A stretch of DNA of 64,000 nt. Source: Candidatus Contendibacter sp. (GTDB lineage: Bacteria; Pseudomonadota; Gammaproteobacteria; Competibacterales; Competibacteraceae). Shown one piece after another: positions 29,635-37,741 of the stretch (within the stretch, counting starts at the first letter, position 1; every line of letters starts with the position of its first letter). The notes below the pieces were generated by a model that searched no databases, was not told where the DNA came from, and saw nothing but the letters and a program-made list of their open reading frames with translations. Location: contig JARSSP010000036.1 of assembly GCA_029624675.1 (NCBI GenBank), positions 1-64,000 on the forward strand, in the 5' to 3' direction. The position numbers and the translations under genes are program-made.

Positions 29635-29962
29635 ATGCCCCACGCCTACACAGAAGGCCAGTTTGTCGAGCAGCCCGCCATCGGGCTGTTTACCGCGCTC
29701 GGCTGGCGGACGGTGTCGGCGCTGGAAGAAACCTTCGGCCCCGGCGGCACGCTGGGCCGCAAGACCAGTCAGCCAATTCAGCGCGACTGGCGCATTCTGC
29801 ACCCGCCGGCCCGATTTGGTCGGCTTCGTCAATGGCCTGTCCTGGGTGGTGGTGGAGCTAAAGAAGCCCGGCGTGCCGACGCAAGCCACCTTCGACGAAA
29901 ACTTCACCCACTACAAGCTCCGCCGCCGCACGGCGGTAAGCCAGCCCGTTAGCGCTGGGTGA
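29635..29962 (+). pseudogene. hsdR remnant (type I restriction subunit), deleted and frameshifted
   Basis: From ATG 29635 the frame reads EGQFVEQPAIGLFTALGW, TVSALEETFGPGGTLGR, the start of an HsdR protein. Near 29765-29810 the frame changes, and the following segment reads RPDLVGFVNGLSWVVVELKKPG then FDENFTHYK, a later HsdR N-terminal region holding the ELKKP nuclease-domain motif. Intervening residues and the whole helicase/translocase part are missing; the second frame stops at 29962, overlapping the mnmE ATG. Confidence 0.78.
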
Positions 29963-31302
29963 TGGATACCATCGCCGCCATCGCCACGCCGCCCGGGCGG
30001 GGCGGCATCGGCGTGATCCGCGTATCCGGCCCGCTGAGCATAGCCATTGCTGAAGCCGTGTGCGGCGATCTCCCCGCTGCCCGTCAAGCCGCCTTTCGCC
30101 GATTCCGCGCTGGCGATGGCGTGGTGCTGGACGAAGGTATAGCGCTGTATTTCCCCGCTCCCCATTCCTTCACCGGCGAGGACGTGTTGGAACTTCAGGG
30201 TCACGGTGGGCCGGTGGTTATGGATCTGTTGCTGGCGCGGGTCCTGGAACTGGGCGCCCGCCTGGCCCGGCCCGGCGAATTCTCCGAACGCGCCTTCCTC
30301 AACGACAAGCTCGATCTGGCCCAGGCCGAGGCGATTGCCGACCTGATCGCCAGCGACACCGCCGCCGCCGCCCGCGCCGCGCTGCGCTCGCTGCAAGGAG
30401 AGTTTTCCCGGCGGGTTCGCGCCCTGGTCGAGGAATTGATCGAACTGCGGATGTACGTCGAGGCGGCGATTGACTTCCCCGAGGAAGAGATCGATTTTCT
30501 TGCCGACAGGGTCATTGTCGAGCAATTGCGGACGTTGCGGGAACAACTGAACGCTTTGCAAGCTACCGCTGGGCAGGGGCGACTGTTGCGCGACGGCATG
30601 ACCGTGGTGATCGCGGGTCGCCCGAACGCCGGCAAGTCCAGTCTGCTCAATCGACTGGCCGGGCGCGAGGCGGCGATCGTCACCGCCGTTCCCGGCACGA
30701 CGCGCGACGTGTTGCGCGAGCACATCAGCATCGACGGGATGCCGCTGCACGTCATCGACACCGCCGGGCTGCGCGACAGCGACGACCCGGTGGAACGGGA
30801 AGGCATTCGCCGCGCCTGGACCGAGATCGAGGCCGCCGACCGGATTTTGCTGGTGGTGGACGACCAGCAAGGATTGACCGTGGAGGATCGGGCGTTGCGG
30901 GCGCGGTTGCCGGCGGGCGCGGCGGTGACGGTGCTCTACAACAAGATCGATTTGAGCGGCCGGTCGCCGACGGTGCGGGGTGGCGAGTGGGGAACCGAAA
31001 TTCTGCTATCAGCCAAAACCGAAACGGGACTGAATCTGTTGCGCGAGCATCTGAAAGCCTGCATGGGTTATCACGGTGGCAGCGAGGGAACATTCATGGC
31101 CCGTCGCCGGCATCTGGAGGCGCTGGAACGGGCGACGGCGGCGCTGGAACGGGCCGACTATCAACTGGAAGTCATCCGCGCTGGCGAGTTGGTCGCCGAG
31201 GAACTGCGCGAGGCGCAAAGCGCGCTGGCGGAGATTACCGGGGAGTTTACCAGCGAGGATTTGCTGTCGCGAATATTCAGCAGCTTTTGCATTGGAAAAT
31301 AG
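29962..31302 (+). CDS. mnmE: tRNA-5-carboxymethylaminomethyl-2-thiouridine modification GTPase MnmE
   Basis: A 446-residue GTPase that, with MnmG, modifies U34 of certain tRNAs. The N-terminal folate-binding domain begins [22 protein letters not shown]; the G domain has [12 protein letters not shown] and DTAGLRD; the C-terminus ends in the essential FCIGK (C-x-G-K) motif. The ATG overlaps the hsdR remnant's stop (GTGATG). Separation from yidC by the defence insert means it needs its own promoter or read-through. Confidence 0.97.
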   Translation: MDTIAAIATPPGRGGIGVIRVSGPLSIAIAEAVCGDLPAARQAAFRRFRAGDGVVLDEGIALYFPAPHSFTGEDVLELQGHGGPVVMDLLLARVLELGARLARPGEFSERAFLNDKLDLAQAEAIADLIASDTAAAARAALRSLQGEFSRRVRALVEELIELRMYVEAAIDFPEEEIDFLADRVIVEQLRTLREQLNALQATAGQGRLLRDGMTVVIAGRPNAGKSSLLNRLAGREAAIVTAVPGTTRDVLREHISIDGMPLHVIDTAGLRDSDDPVEREGIRRAWTEIEAADRILLVVDDQQGLTVEDRALRARLPAGAAVTVLYNKIDLSGRSPTVRGGEWGTEILLSAKTETGLNLLREHLKACMGYHGGSEGTFMARRRHLEALERATAALERADYQLEVIRAGELVAEELREAQSALAEITGEFTSEDLLSRIFSSFCIGK

Positions 31303-31348
31303 CGAGACTTCCAGCAGGGTCCAAAGCCTTCCGTAAAATCTCCTCAAG

Positions 31349-31370
31349 CCCGCGTAAAAGCGGGTTTTTT
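31349..31370 (+). terminator. Rho-independent terminator after mnmE
   Basis: CCCGC (31349-31353) pairs with GCGGG (31360-31364) across a GTAAAA loop and is followed by six T. It ends the rpmH-mnmE unit 47 bp after the mnmE stop. Confidence 0.85.
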
Positions 31371-31411
31371 GCTCCGGTATCGGCTTACATGTTCCGCCTG
31401 AATCCGCCTAA

Positions 31412-31580
31412 AATTGTTCCCTAATTTGTTCCCTTTTCAGGAGAGTGGCTTTCATCGGGAACAATATGTGTTCCCAACTCTTGTGAAGACAGGTAATGAA
31501 ATTAGGTTTTCAAGGGAACAAATAGTGGGTGCAATCCTGTAAAAAGCCAATCAAGGCAAAGCGTTCCAGTGATTGTTCCC
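31412..31580. repeat. GTTCCC repeat cluster, left end of integrative element
   Basis: Six copies of TGTTCCC or its complement: direct pair at 31416 and 31428 spaced 12 bp, a perfect palindrome GGGAACA-ATATG-TGTTCCC (31457-31475), then single copies near 31514 and 31575. The direct pair has the form GTTCCCnnATTTGTTCCC and recurs at 35599-35616. It looks like integrase arm sites or an att region upstream of the integrase gene. Confidence 0.7.
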
Positions 31581-31640
31581 AAGATGGGTGACTGTTTCCT
31601 GATCTTCTGGCAATTGGAGGAACAACGCGAGAGGTGAATC

Positions 31641-32948
31641 ATGGCACTGACCGATACCAGGCTGCGGAAGCTCAAGCCGAGGGAGCAAGCCTTCTCCGAG
31701 TCGGACGGTGGTGGGCTGTTCATCGAAGTCACCCCCAACGGCAAGAAAGGCTGGGGGCTACGCTACCGGCTGGCGGGTAAGCAGGAAAAGGCAAGGTTGG
31801 GCGAATAGCCGGCGTACTCGCTGGCCGAAGCCCGCAACTGGCGCGAGGACTGCGCGGCGCTGGTGAAGCGCGGCCTTTCGCCGATGGCCTTGAAGCGCGG
31901 CGATCCGATCCCCAGCGATGCGAAACCCGAAGCCAGGGAGATGGCGCAGCTCTTCCTGAAAAACTGGTGCTGGCAAGCGGTGGAGAAGGTGAGGGCCAAG
32001 GAAGCCGAAGCCAAGCCCACCGATACCGTGGCAGCGTTCGCGTGGCGCTGGTATGCCGAAGTCGCCGAGCCGGGCAATAGCAACCCCCGTAACATCAAGC
32101 GCGTACTGGAAAAGGACGTGATCCCGGCGATTGGCGCAAAGCAGCTTGCCGAGGTGACCGTTACCGACGTGCTGGCGATTACCGACCGCATCAAGGCGCG
32201 GGGGGCCGATCAAATGGCCCTCCAAACCCGCAACGTCATGAAACGGCTGTTCGCCTATGCGATTGCGCGGGAGAAGGCGACTTTCAACCCGGCGGCGGCA
32301 GTGGAAGCGAAGTTCATCGCGACCGCCAGAAGCCGTGACGTGGCTCTGACCCCAGACGAAATCGGGCGGTTGTTGCGGGCGATCTACCAATCCAGCATGA
32401 AGCGGGCGCACAAACTGGCGCTGCACCTGCTGATTCTGTGCATGGTGCGGAAATCGGAATTGATCGAAGCCCGATGGGAAGAAATCGACTTTGACAAAGC
32501 CGAATGGGCGATCCCCGGCAAACGGATGAAGAAAGACAAGCCCCATCTCGTTTTGCTGTCCCGGCAAGCCGTGGCGATGTTCGAGGAATTGAAGGGGCTG
32601 GCGAGCGGTTCCGAATGGGTGTTCCCTAGTCGAGGGAGTTTGAATAAGCCCATAGCTCATAGCACGTTGAATGTCGCTGTGCGGGCGCTGGAATTCGACG
32701 TGCACGATTTCGTGATTCACGACTTTCGGCGAACGGCATCGACGCACCTGCACGAGGCCGGATTCAATTCAGACTGGATCGAGAAATGCCTAGCCCACGA
32801 AACCAAGGGCATCCGGGGCGTCTACAACCGGGCGCAGTACGCCGACCAACGGCGGGAAATGCTGCAATGGTGGGCGGACTTCGTGGATAGCCAGATTCAG
32901 GACGGGCGCGGCAAGGTCATCATCGGGCCTTTCGGGAAGGCATACTAG
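31641..32948 (+). pseudogene. Tyrosine recombinase (P4-like integrase) with an in-frame amber codon
   Basis: Reading from ATG 31641 (preceded by GAGAGGTGAATC) gives MALTDTRLRKLKPREQAF, a DUF4102-type integrase N-terminus. Codon 56 (31806-31808) is TAG where relatives have Tyr in the LGxYPAYSLAEAR motif, one base from TAC or TAT. The frame then continues unbroken to a full catalytic domain with MVRKSEL (first Arg), HDFRRTASTHLHE, LAHE and the nucleophile Tyr in YNRAQYADQR. Full length would be 435 residues. A product could start internally near 31863 (361 residues), but it would lack the arm-binding domain. Inactivated integrase is the simplest reading. Confidence 0.88.
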
Positions 32949-33052
32949 TCGGCGGCATAATGGTTTGCCGCGCCTAGCCCGACGGCGAAAACCGGGTTCC
33001 CTTGCCCGGCTGGCGCGGCACCTAATTAAGGGTGACACGAAAGGGCGTGACG

Positions 33053-33821
33053 ATGTTCGATCCAGTTACCGATCTTTTGACCTTGGAAGAGGCTTGCCAG
33101 CATCTCGAGCTTTCGCCGTTTCGCATTGCCCTAGCTATCGCCTACAACGAACTCCGCTGCGGCGTCATTGCCCGCAACTGGAGAGGTAATGCCGTGCCTT
33201 CCAGAAATGATATTCCTAGAGGCCCGAATGGGCACCAGTGGAATAGTCCGGGTATAAGAGCAGATCTTTAACGAGGATAGAAAGGACCGCGCTTGGCGGA
33301 TTTACCTCGATGGCACAAATGTTTCTTATCTGATTCGCACCGCATGGGCCGGGCATTTTTGGTATTTGGATCATGGTGAAGCCTATCGCTTGTTCTATGA
33401 AGAGCTTGACGGAATTGATGTAAAGTTCCTCGAGCCGCATGACGGCGCTTTCCATCATTGCCATCAACCTGACCGGTTTCCGGAACCAGAATTTACTTTC
33501 TTTGTGGACGACGACCAGCCCAACCGGCGGGTAACAACCAAAGATCTACTATTCGTGAGAGAGGATCTCAATCGACTCCAGCGTAAACCTGAAGCTAAGC
33601 CCTTATCCGATCGCGCCGAGACAACCTATTTGAACATCATTGGAGCAATGCTGGCGCTGATGTTGGGTAAGTCGCCAGCGGGAAAGCTGCAATCTATTTT
33701 CGACAATCAAGCCGCGATCATTGACGCACTACTTGGGCACCATGAAGGCAAGCCGGGTATATCGAAGCGGACGCTGGAAGATAAGTTTGCAGCGGCAAAG
33801 CGAAGCCTGACTGCAACCTGA
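33053..33821 (+). pseudogene. Phage-type hypothetical gene broken by a frameshift
   Basis: Frame 1 (ATG 33053 after AAAGGGCGTG) gives a short piece with LLTLEEACQHLELSPFRIAL and stops at 33271. The next frame, open from 33258, gives EQIFNEDRKDRAWRIYLDG, later FTFFVDDDQPNRR, and a C-terminus with TTYLNIIGAMLALMLG and KPGISKRTLEDKFAAA. The two halves together look like one protein of about 250 residues found in phage-like islands; function unknown. The break lies near 33250-33270. Confidence 0.6.
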
Positions 33822-33936
33822 TTCATTACCGCAACTGCGGCGATGGCATCCGCAACTGCGGTGATTGCAGAAGCCCTGCTGCATATTGTGCGAAGCCATG
33901 CCGGTATGTTCCGGCGAATGCTACGGAGTAACGAGC

Positions 33937-34131
33937 ATGGCCGCACAAATCCAAACCACGCTAACCATCCTTCGGCGCAAGCAGATGGAAGCCCGCACCG
34001 GGCTTTCCCGTTCCACCATTTACGAGCGAATCAAAACGGGAACCTTCCCTGCTCCGGTTTCCATCGGAGCAAGGGCCGTCGGCTGCGTCCATCGCAGAGC
34101 CAAACGCAGTTGGCGGAGGGTGCGGCCATGA
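33937..34131 (+). CDS. AlpA-like excisionase/transcriptional regulator, C-terminus altered
   Basis: A 64-residue small DNA-binding protein: ILRRKQMEARTGLSRST-IYERIKTGTFPAPVSIG is the typical MerR-like helix-turn-helix of AlpA regulators, which activate integrase or excision genes of P4-like elements. After GARAVG the normal W(V)xSEVxAWLAER helix is missing in this frame; a related pattern (QSQTQLAEG) appears two bases out of frame, so a late frameshift is likely. The stop overlaps the next ATG (ATGA). Confidence 0.65.
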   Translation: MAAQIQTTLTILRRKQMEARTGLSRSTIYERIKTGTFPAPVSIGARAVGCVHRRAKRSWRRVRP

Positions 34132-34418
34132 CCAGAGCCGACTTCTTGCGCCAGTTAACGGCAACTTTGCCGGGAGTGACCGCTGCAACGCAGCGGCAAC
34201 GCATCATGGCGGCACTTCGCACCGGGCCACTCTCGACCGTGGAGGCAATCCGTTTTCTGGACATCATTCGACCTTCGGCGCGCATCGCCGAACTTCGCAA
34301 CGACGGGCATCGGATCATCACAACCTGGCGAGCGGACGCCACGGAAACCGGGGAACCGCATCGCGTGGCGCTATACGTCCTAACGACAGGGAGCAGTGAT
34401 GTAGATAGGCGTGCGTGA
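34128..34418 (+). CDS. Small helix-turn-helix protein of the integrative element
   Basis: A 96-residue protein containing TQRQRIMAALRTGPLSTVEAIRFLDI then SARIAELRNDGHRI, a winged-helix-type DNA-binding arrangement common in phage and island proteins. It overlaps the AlpA-like gene by 4 bp, so the two are translated as a unit. Role unknown; regulation of replication or excision genes is plausible. Confidence 0.6.
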   Translation: MTRADFLRQLTATLPGVTAATQRQRIMAALRTGPLSTVEAIRFLDIIRPSARIAELRNDGHRIITTWRADATETGEPHRVALYVLTTGSSDVDRRA

Positions 34419-34444
34419 GGCACCGCGGGCTGCCATGCGCTGAG

Positions 34445-34474
34445 GTGGGCATCATCTTTTCGAGATGTGCCCAC
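34445..34474 (+). other. Long hairpin after the HTH gene
   Basis: GTGGGC..CATCT (from 34445) pairs with AGATGTGCCCAC (ending 34474): a 12-bp stem with one bulged T and a TTTCG-type loop. No T-run follows. It separates the HTH gene from the DUF927 fragment and could terminate transcription or mark a recombination site. Confidence 0.5.
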
Positions 34475-34553
34475 CGGTGGACGCTGGCACGAAATCCAGT
34501 ATCGCAGCGCTGTCTTGCGGCAATTTGCCGACGGTGGCGCGGGCGATGCGTGA

Positions 34554-35199
34554 ACGGAAGCCGAAGCGGTAACGCTGGAAACCGACGTAACAGACGTAAC
34601 GGACGTACAACCCAGTAATGACGGAGATTTTACCGTTACGGCTGGTGTTTCGGATGCCGTAACGGGCGTAACAGCAACCGGACCGTTATCCGTTCCCGAA
34701 AGCGACCGCCCCTGTTTCAAGGTGTTCGATGCTTGGGCGACACTCCGAGAATCGAGCAACAAACTCAGGCCGGGCGTTTGGCACTTCGGCATCAAGGCGG
34801 GCAAGAATGCTGAACCGCCCAGCTTGACCCAACAATGGGTCTGTTCCCCGCTGTATATCGCGGCCGTGAGCTTCGATGGGCAGGAAAACAACTTCGGGCG
34901 GCGGCTGCGCTTTCGCAATACGTTGGGGCGCTGGTGGGAATGGGCGATGCCGATGGAGTTGCCACGCGGTGTGGGCGACGATCTATGCGGCGAACTGCTG
35001 GCGATGGGCGTGCAAATTGACCCGAACGCGCATCGGTTGCTGGGGCAATATCTGCAAGCCAAGCCGCCCAAGCGGCGCGTGCGTTGCGCCCTGCAAGTCG
35101 GCTGGTGCGGCGATGTTTTCGTATTGCCGGACGAGGTGATCGGGCCAGAAGCAGCGGACGTGATTTTTCAATCCGGCGAGCGTGGCCACGATGAGCATA
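34554..35199 (+). pseudogene. DUF927 replication-protein fragment
   Basis: Open after a TGA at 34551. It begins with a VTDVTDV-rich stretch, then FKVFDAWATL, RPGVWHFGIK, QWVCSPLYIAAVSFDGQENNFG, RFRNTLGRWWEWAMPMEL, ALQVGWCGD and FQSGERGHDE, the N-terminal half of DUF927 domains found in phage/plasmid primase-helicases. The similarity ends abruptly near 35195, so the ATPase half is gone, and its true start is also lost. The next bases belong to another family, marking a deletion junction. Confidence 0.7.
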
Positions 35200-35539
35200 T
35201 ATGGCGGCACGCGGGCTTGGTTTCGCTGCCCGGCGCGGGGTTGTGGGCGACGGGTGGCGATCCTGTACAGCGGTGCGATCTTCGCCTGTTGGCACTGCTA
35301 CCGGCTGGCCTATCCCAGCCAGCGGGACGCACCTCATGATCAAGCGGCGCGGCGGGCCGACAAAATTCGGGCGGCGGCTGGGCTGGGAATCGGGCATTTT
35401 CAATGGCCCCGGCTGGCGTAAGCCCAAGGGAATGCGCCAGCGCACCTACGAGCGGCTTAACGCCGAAGCTGAGAAATGGACCGAGGTATCGCTGGCCGGG
35501 ATGATGCGGCGGTTTGGCGTCGGGCTAGAAGAGTGGTGA
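35197..35539 (+). pseudogene. Zinc-ribbon-like phage protein fragment, frameshifted
   Basis: The first part reads WFRCPARGCGRRVAIL, FACWHCYRLAYPSQ (C-x4-C and C-x2-C pairs, a zinc-ribbon pattern) and stops at 35421. A second frame continues GRRLGWESGIFNGPGWRKP and ends KWTEVSLAGMMRRFGVGLEEW at 35539. Together they resemble one small hypothetical protein common in phage-like islands, lacking its N-terminus and shifted near 35350-35370. Confidence 0.6.
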
Positions 35540-35593
35540 AGCCGTCTCGCAAAAACTAGGGGCTGCTGGCATCGTTCAGGGAGACAACCACGA

Positions 35594-35616
35594 AATCTGT
35601 TCCCGGATTTGTTCCC
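35594..35616 (+). repeat. GTTCCC direct pair, right end of integrative element
   Basis: Two TGTTCCC copies 12 bp apart with ATTT between, the same arrangement as at 31416-31433 on the left. The two pairs bracket the integrase and all the decayed phage-like genes, so they are the best candidates for attL/attR. From here to tRNA-Ser (35617-35836) I see no gene. Confidence 0.6.
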
Positions 35617-35836
35617 ATGATCGATTGGCGTTTTTCCCAACAGAGAGACAGCTTATCGCCGATTCGCTAGATTCTAAATCGAATTCGTGGCCAGCGAACC
35701 GGGTAATCTCTCACTCTGGGGGACTTATGTGTACTCGGCAGCCCTTCTATCCCATCTACCCAGTCATGAAAAACTGACAGGTCGTGAGCCCTAGATGCCC
35801 ATCATCACCATGAATCGCTGCGATCTACGGAAAAAT

Positions 35837-35930
35837 TGGCGGAGAGAGAGGGATTCGAACCCTCGATGGAGCTTTATGACCCCATACTCCCTTAGCAGGG
35901 GAGCGCCTTCAGCCGCTCGGCCATCTCTCC
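35837..35930 (-). tRNA. tRNA-Ser (GCT anticodon)
   Basis: A 94-nt class II tRNA with encoded CCA. The acceptor GGAGAGA pairs with TCTCTCC, the anticodon stem CTCCC/GGGAG encloses CTGCTAA (anticodon GCT), and there is a long variable arm and a GGTTCGAATCC T arm. It follows csrA as in many gammaproteobacteria; its 3' end faces the decayed element. Confidence 0.97.
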
Positions 35931-36005
35931 AGGGTGATGCGTGCCCATATAGACACTAAAGTTTTCAGTATACCGCTTATGAATACCAACTTAAAGCTCC
36001 TGACT

Positions 36006-36218
36006 TCAAGCGTTGTGACTGGCTGGCGGTTGCGCTGCGCCGGAGGCGGAATCTTGCTCACGTTTGATCCGTTCATAGATTTCCTCACGATGCACCGCAA
36101 TATCCTTGGGCGCATTAACACCAATGCGGACCTGATTACCTTTGACGCCAAGTACGGTCACAGTCACTTCGTCACCGATCATCAGCGTCTCCCCAACTCT
36201 GCGCGTCAGAATCAACAT
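36006..36218 (-). CDS. csrA: Carbon storage regulator CsrA
   Basis: A 70-residue RNA-binding global regulator that recognises GGA in mRNA leaders to control translation and stability. [34 protein letters not shown] and [11 protein letters not shown] are canonical. A strong AAGGAG site precedes the ATG. It lies between lysC and tRNA-Ser. Confidence 0.97.
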   Translation of the reverse strand: MLILTRRVGETLMIGDEVTVTVLGVKGNQVRIGVNAPKDIAVHREEIYERIKREQDSASGAAQPPASHNA

Positions 36219-36370
36219 GTCAAGCTACTCCTTGTTTTCCATATAACAGCATCAGGTCATCTTGCGGTTTTTGACCGTTCGCGTCTGCAAACGGTCCATT
36301 CCCACCGGTGGATTTTTTCGCATGTTCATGCTCGTCCCCACCCTGGCTTACGCCAGAGCGCGATCAAGGA

Positions 36371-37603
36371 TCAAGCCACCTTATCCAGTTCGAAAGCCTC
36401 ATGAAGGGCGCGAACCCCCAGTTCTAGGTACTTCTCGTCCACCACCACCGAAATCTTGATCTCGGAAGTCGAGATCATGCGGATGTTGATCCCTTCCTTC
36501 GCCAACGCCTGGAACATCCTGCTGGCAACGCCGGCGTGAGACCGCATGCCGATGCCAACCAGCGACAGTTTAGCGATCTTGGTGTCGCCCGACACTTCGC
36601 GGGCACCGAGTTGGGCAGCATGTTGCTTGAGGATTTCCAGGACACGCTCGTAGTCGTTGCGATGCACCGTGAAGGTGAAGTCGGTGGTACTGTCGCGCCC
36701 GATGTTCTGGATGATCATGTCCACTTCAATGTTGGCGTCGGACACCGGCCCCAGGATACTGAAAGCAATGCCTGGTCGGTCCGGAACGCCCAGCACGGTG
36801 AGCTTGGCCTCGTCGCGGTTGAACGCGATCCCGGCAATCAATTCTTTCTCCATGGTTTCCGCCTCGAACGCTTCCTCAAAGGTGATCAACGTGCCTGGCC
36901 CTTCCTGAAAGGTGGAGAGCACTCGTAATGGGACATTGTGTTTGCCGGCGAATTCCACCGAGCGGATTTGCAGGACCTTGGAACCAAGGCTGGCCATCTC
37001 CAACATCTCCTCGAAGGTGATGCGATTCAGCCGTCGAGCTTCCGGCACCACCCGGGGATCCGTGGTGTAAACGCCGTCTACATCGGTGTAAATCTGACAT
37101 TCATCAGCCTTCAAGGCGGCGGCCAACGCTACCGCCGTGGTGTCGGAGCCGCCCCGACCTAGGGTGGTGATGTTGCCATCCTCGTCCACCCCCTGGAACC
37201 CGGCCACCACCACCACCCGGCCCGCGTCGAGTTCGGCGCGCATGGCGCTGGCTTCGATCTCTTGGATGCGAGCCTTGTTGAAGGCATTATCAGTGAGGAT
37301 GCGAACCTGACCGCCGGTGTAGGAGCGGGCCGGACAGCCGCGCTTTTCCAGAGCAATGCACAAGAGCGCGATCGTCACTTGCTCGCCGGTGGCCAGCAAC
37401 ACATCCAATTCGCGGGGATCGGGGCGGGGGGTAATGCCCTTGGCCAAGCCGATCAGCCGATCCGTTTCGCCGCTCATGGCCGATACCACGACCACCACAT
37501 GATCGCCACGCGCGCGCCAGCCGATCACTTTTTCCGCCACGTTCTCGATACGCTCAAGGTTCCCCACCGAGGTACCGCCATACTTCTGTACGATAAGCGC
37601 CAT
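36371..37603 (-). CDS. lysC: Aspartate kinase
   Basis: A 410-residue monofunctional aspartokinase making beta-aspartyl phosphate for Lys, Thr and Met synthesis. The N-terminal kinase motif KYGGTSVGNLERI is followed by the substrate-binding FQGVDEDG and TTLGRGGSDTTAVALA segments; two C-terminal ACT domains (about residues 265-400) should mediate feedback control. Followed by csrA 152 bp downstream. A TATAAT promoter lies just upstream. Confidence 0.96.
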   Translation of the reverse strand: MALIVQKYGGTSVGNLERIENVAEKVIGWRARGDHVVVVVSAMSGETDRLIGLAKGITPRPDPRELDVLLATGEQVTIALLCIALEKRGCPARSYTGGQVRILTDNAFNKARIQEIEASAMRAELDAGRVVVVAGFQGVDEDGNITTLGRGGSDTTAVALAAALKADECQIYTDVDGVYTTDPRVVPEARRLNRITFEEMLEMASLGSKVLQIRSVEFAGKHNVPLRVLSTFQEGPGTLITFEEAFEAETMEKELIAGIAFNRDEAKLTVLGVPDRPGIAFSILGPVSDANIEVDMIIQNIGRDSTTDFTFTVHRNDYERVLEILKQHAAQLGAREVSGDTKIAKLSLVGIGMRSHAGVASRMFQALAKEGINIRMISTSEIKISVVVDEKYLELGVRALHEAFELDKVA

Positions 37604-37674
37604 AGTTTCCCTATCGAAACAAAGGCTAATGCCCTTCCCGACCGGGAAATGCCCGACGGGACGTAAAAGCGGCG

Positions 37675-37702
37675 ATTATAGCGAAAGGCGGAAAATCTCC
37701 AA
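37675..37702 (-). promoter_or_regulatory. Candidate sigma-70 promoter for lysC
   Basis: On the minus strand TTGGAG (37702-37697) is followed after 16 bp by a consensus TATAAT (37680-37675), about 70 bp before the lysC ATG. Confidence 0.5.
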
Positions 37703-37741
37703 GCAATTCCGGTGCGGCGACGCACTACCGCTAGGCGGGAT

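Noticed and set aside
31412..31580. CRISPR array from the repeated GTTCCC motif
   Set aside because: Repeats are only 7 bp, in both orientations, with irregular spacing; no cas genes are present.
31806..31808. Amber codon read as pyrrolysine or programmed read-through
   Set aside because: The position is a conserved tyrosine one base from TAG, in a damaged element with other frameshifts; no pyrrolysine machinery is visible. A nonsense mutation is simpler.
35837..35930. tRNA-Ser as the attachment site of the decayed element
   Set aside because: Its 3' end faces the element, but I find no copy of the tRNA 3' end at the left border near 31.3-31.6 kb, whereas the GTTCCC pair does recur at both ends.
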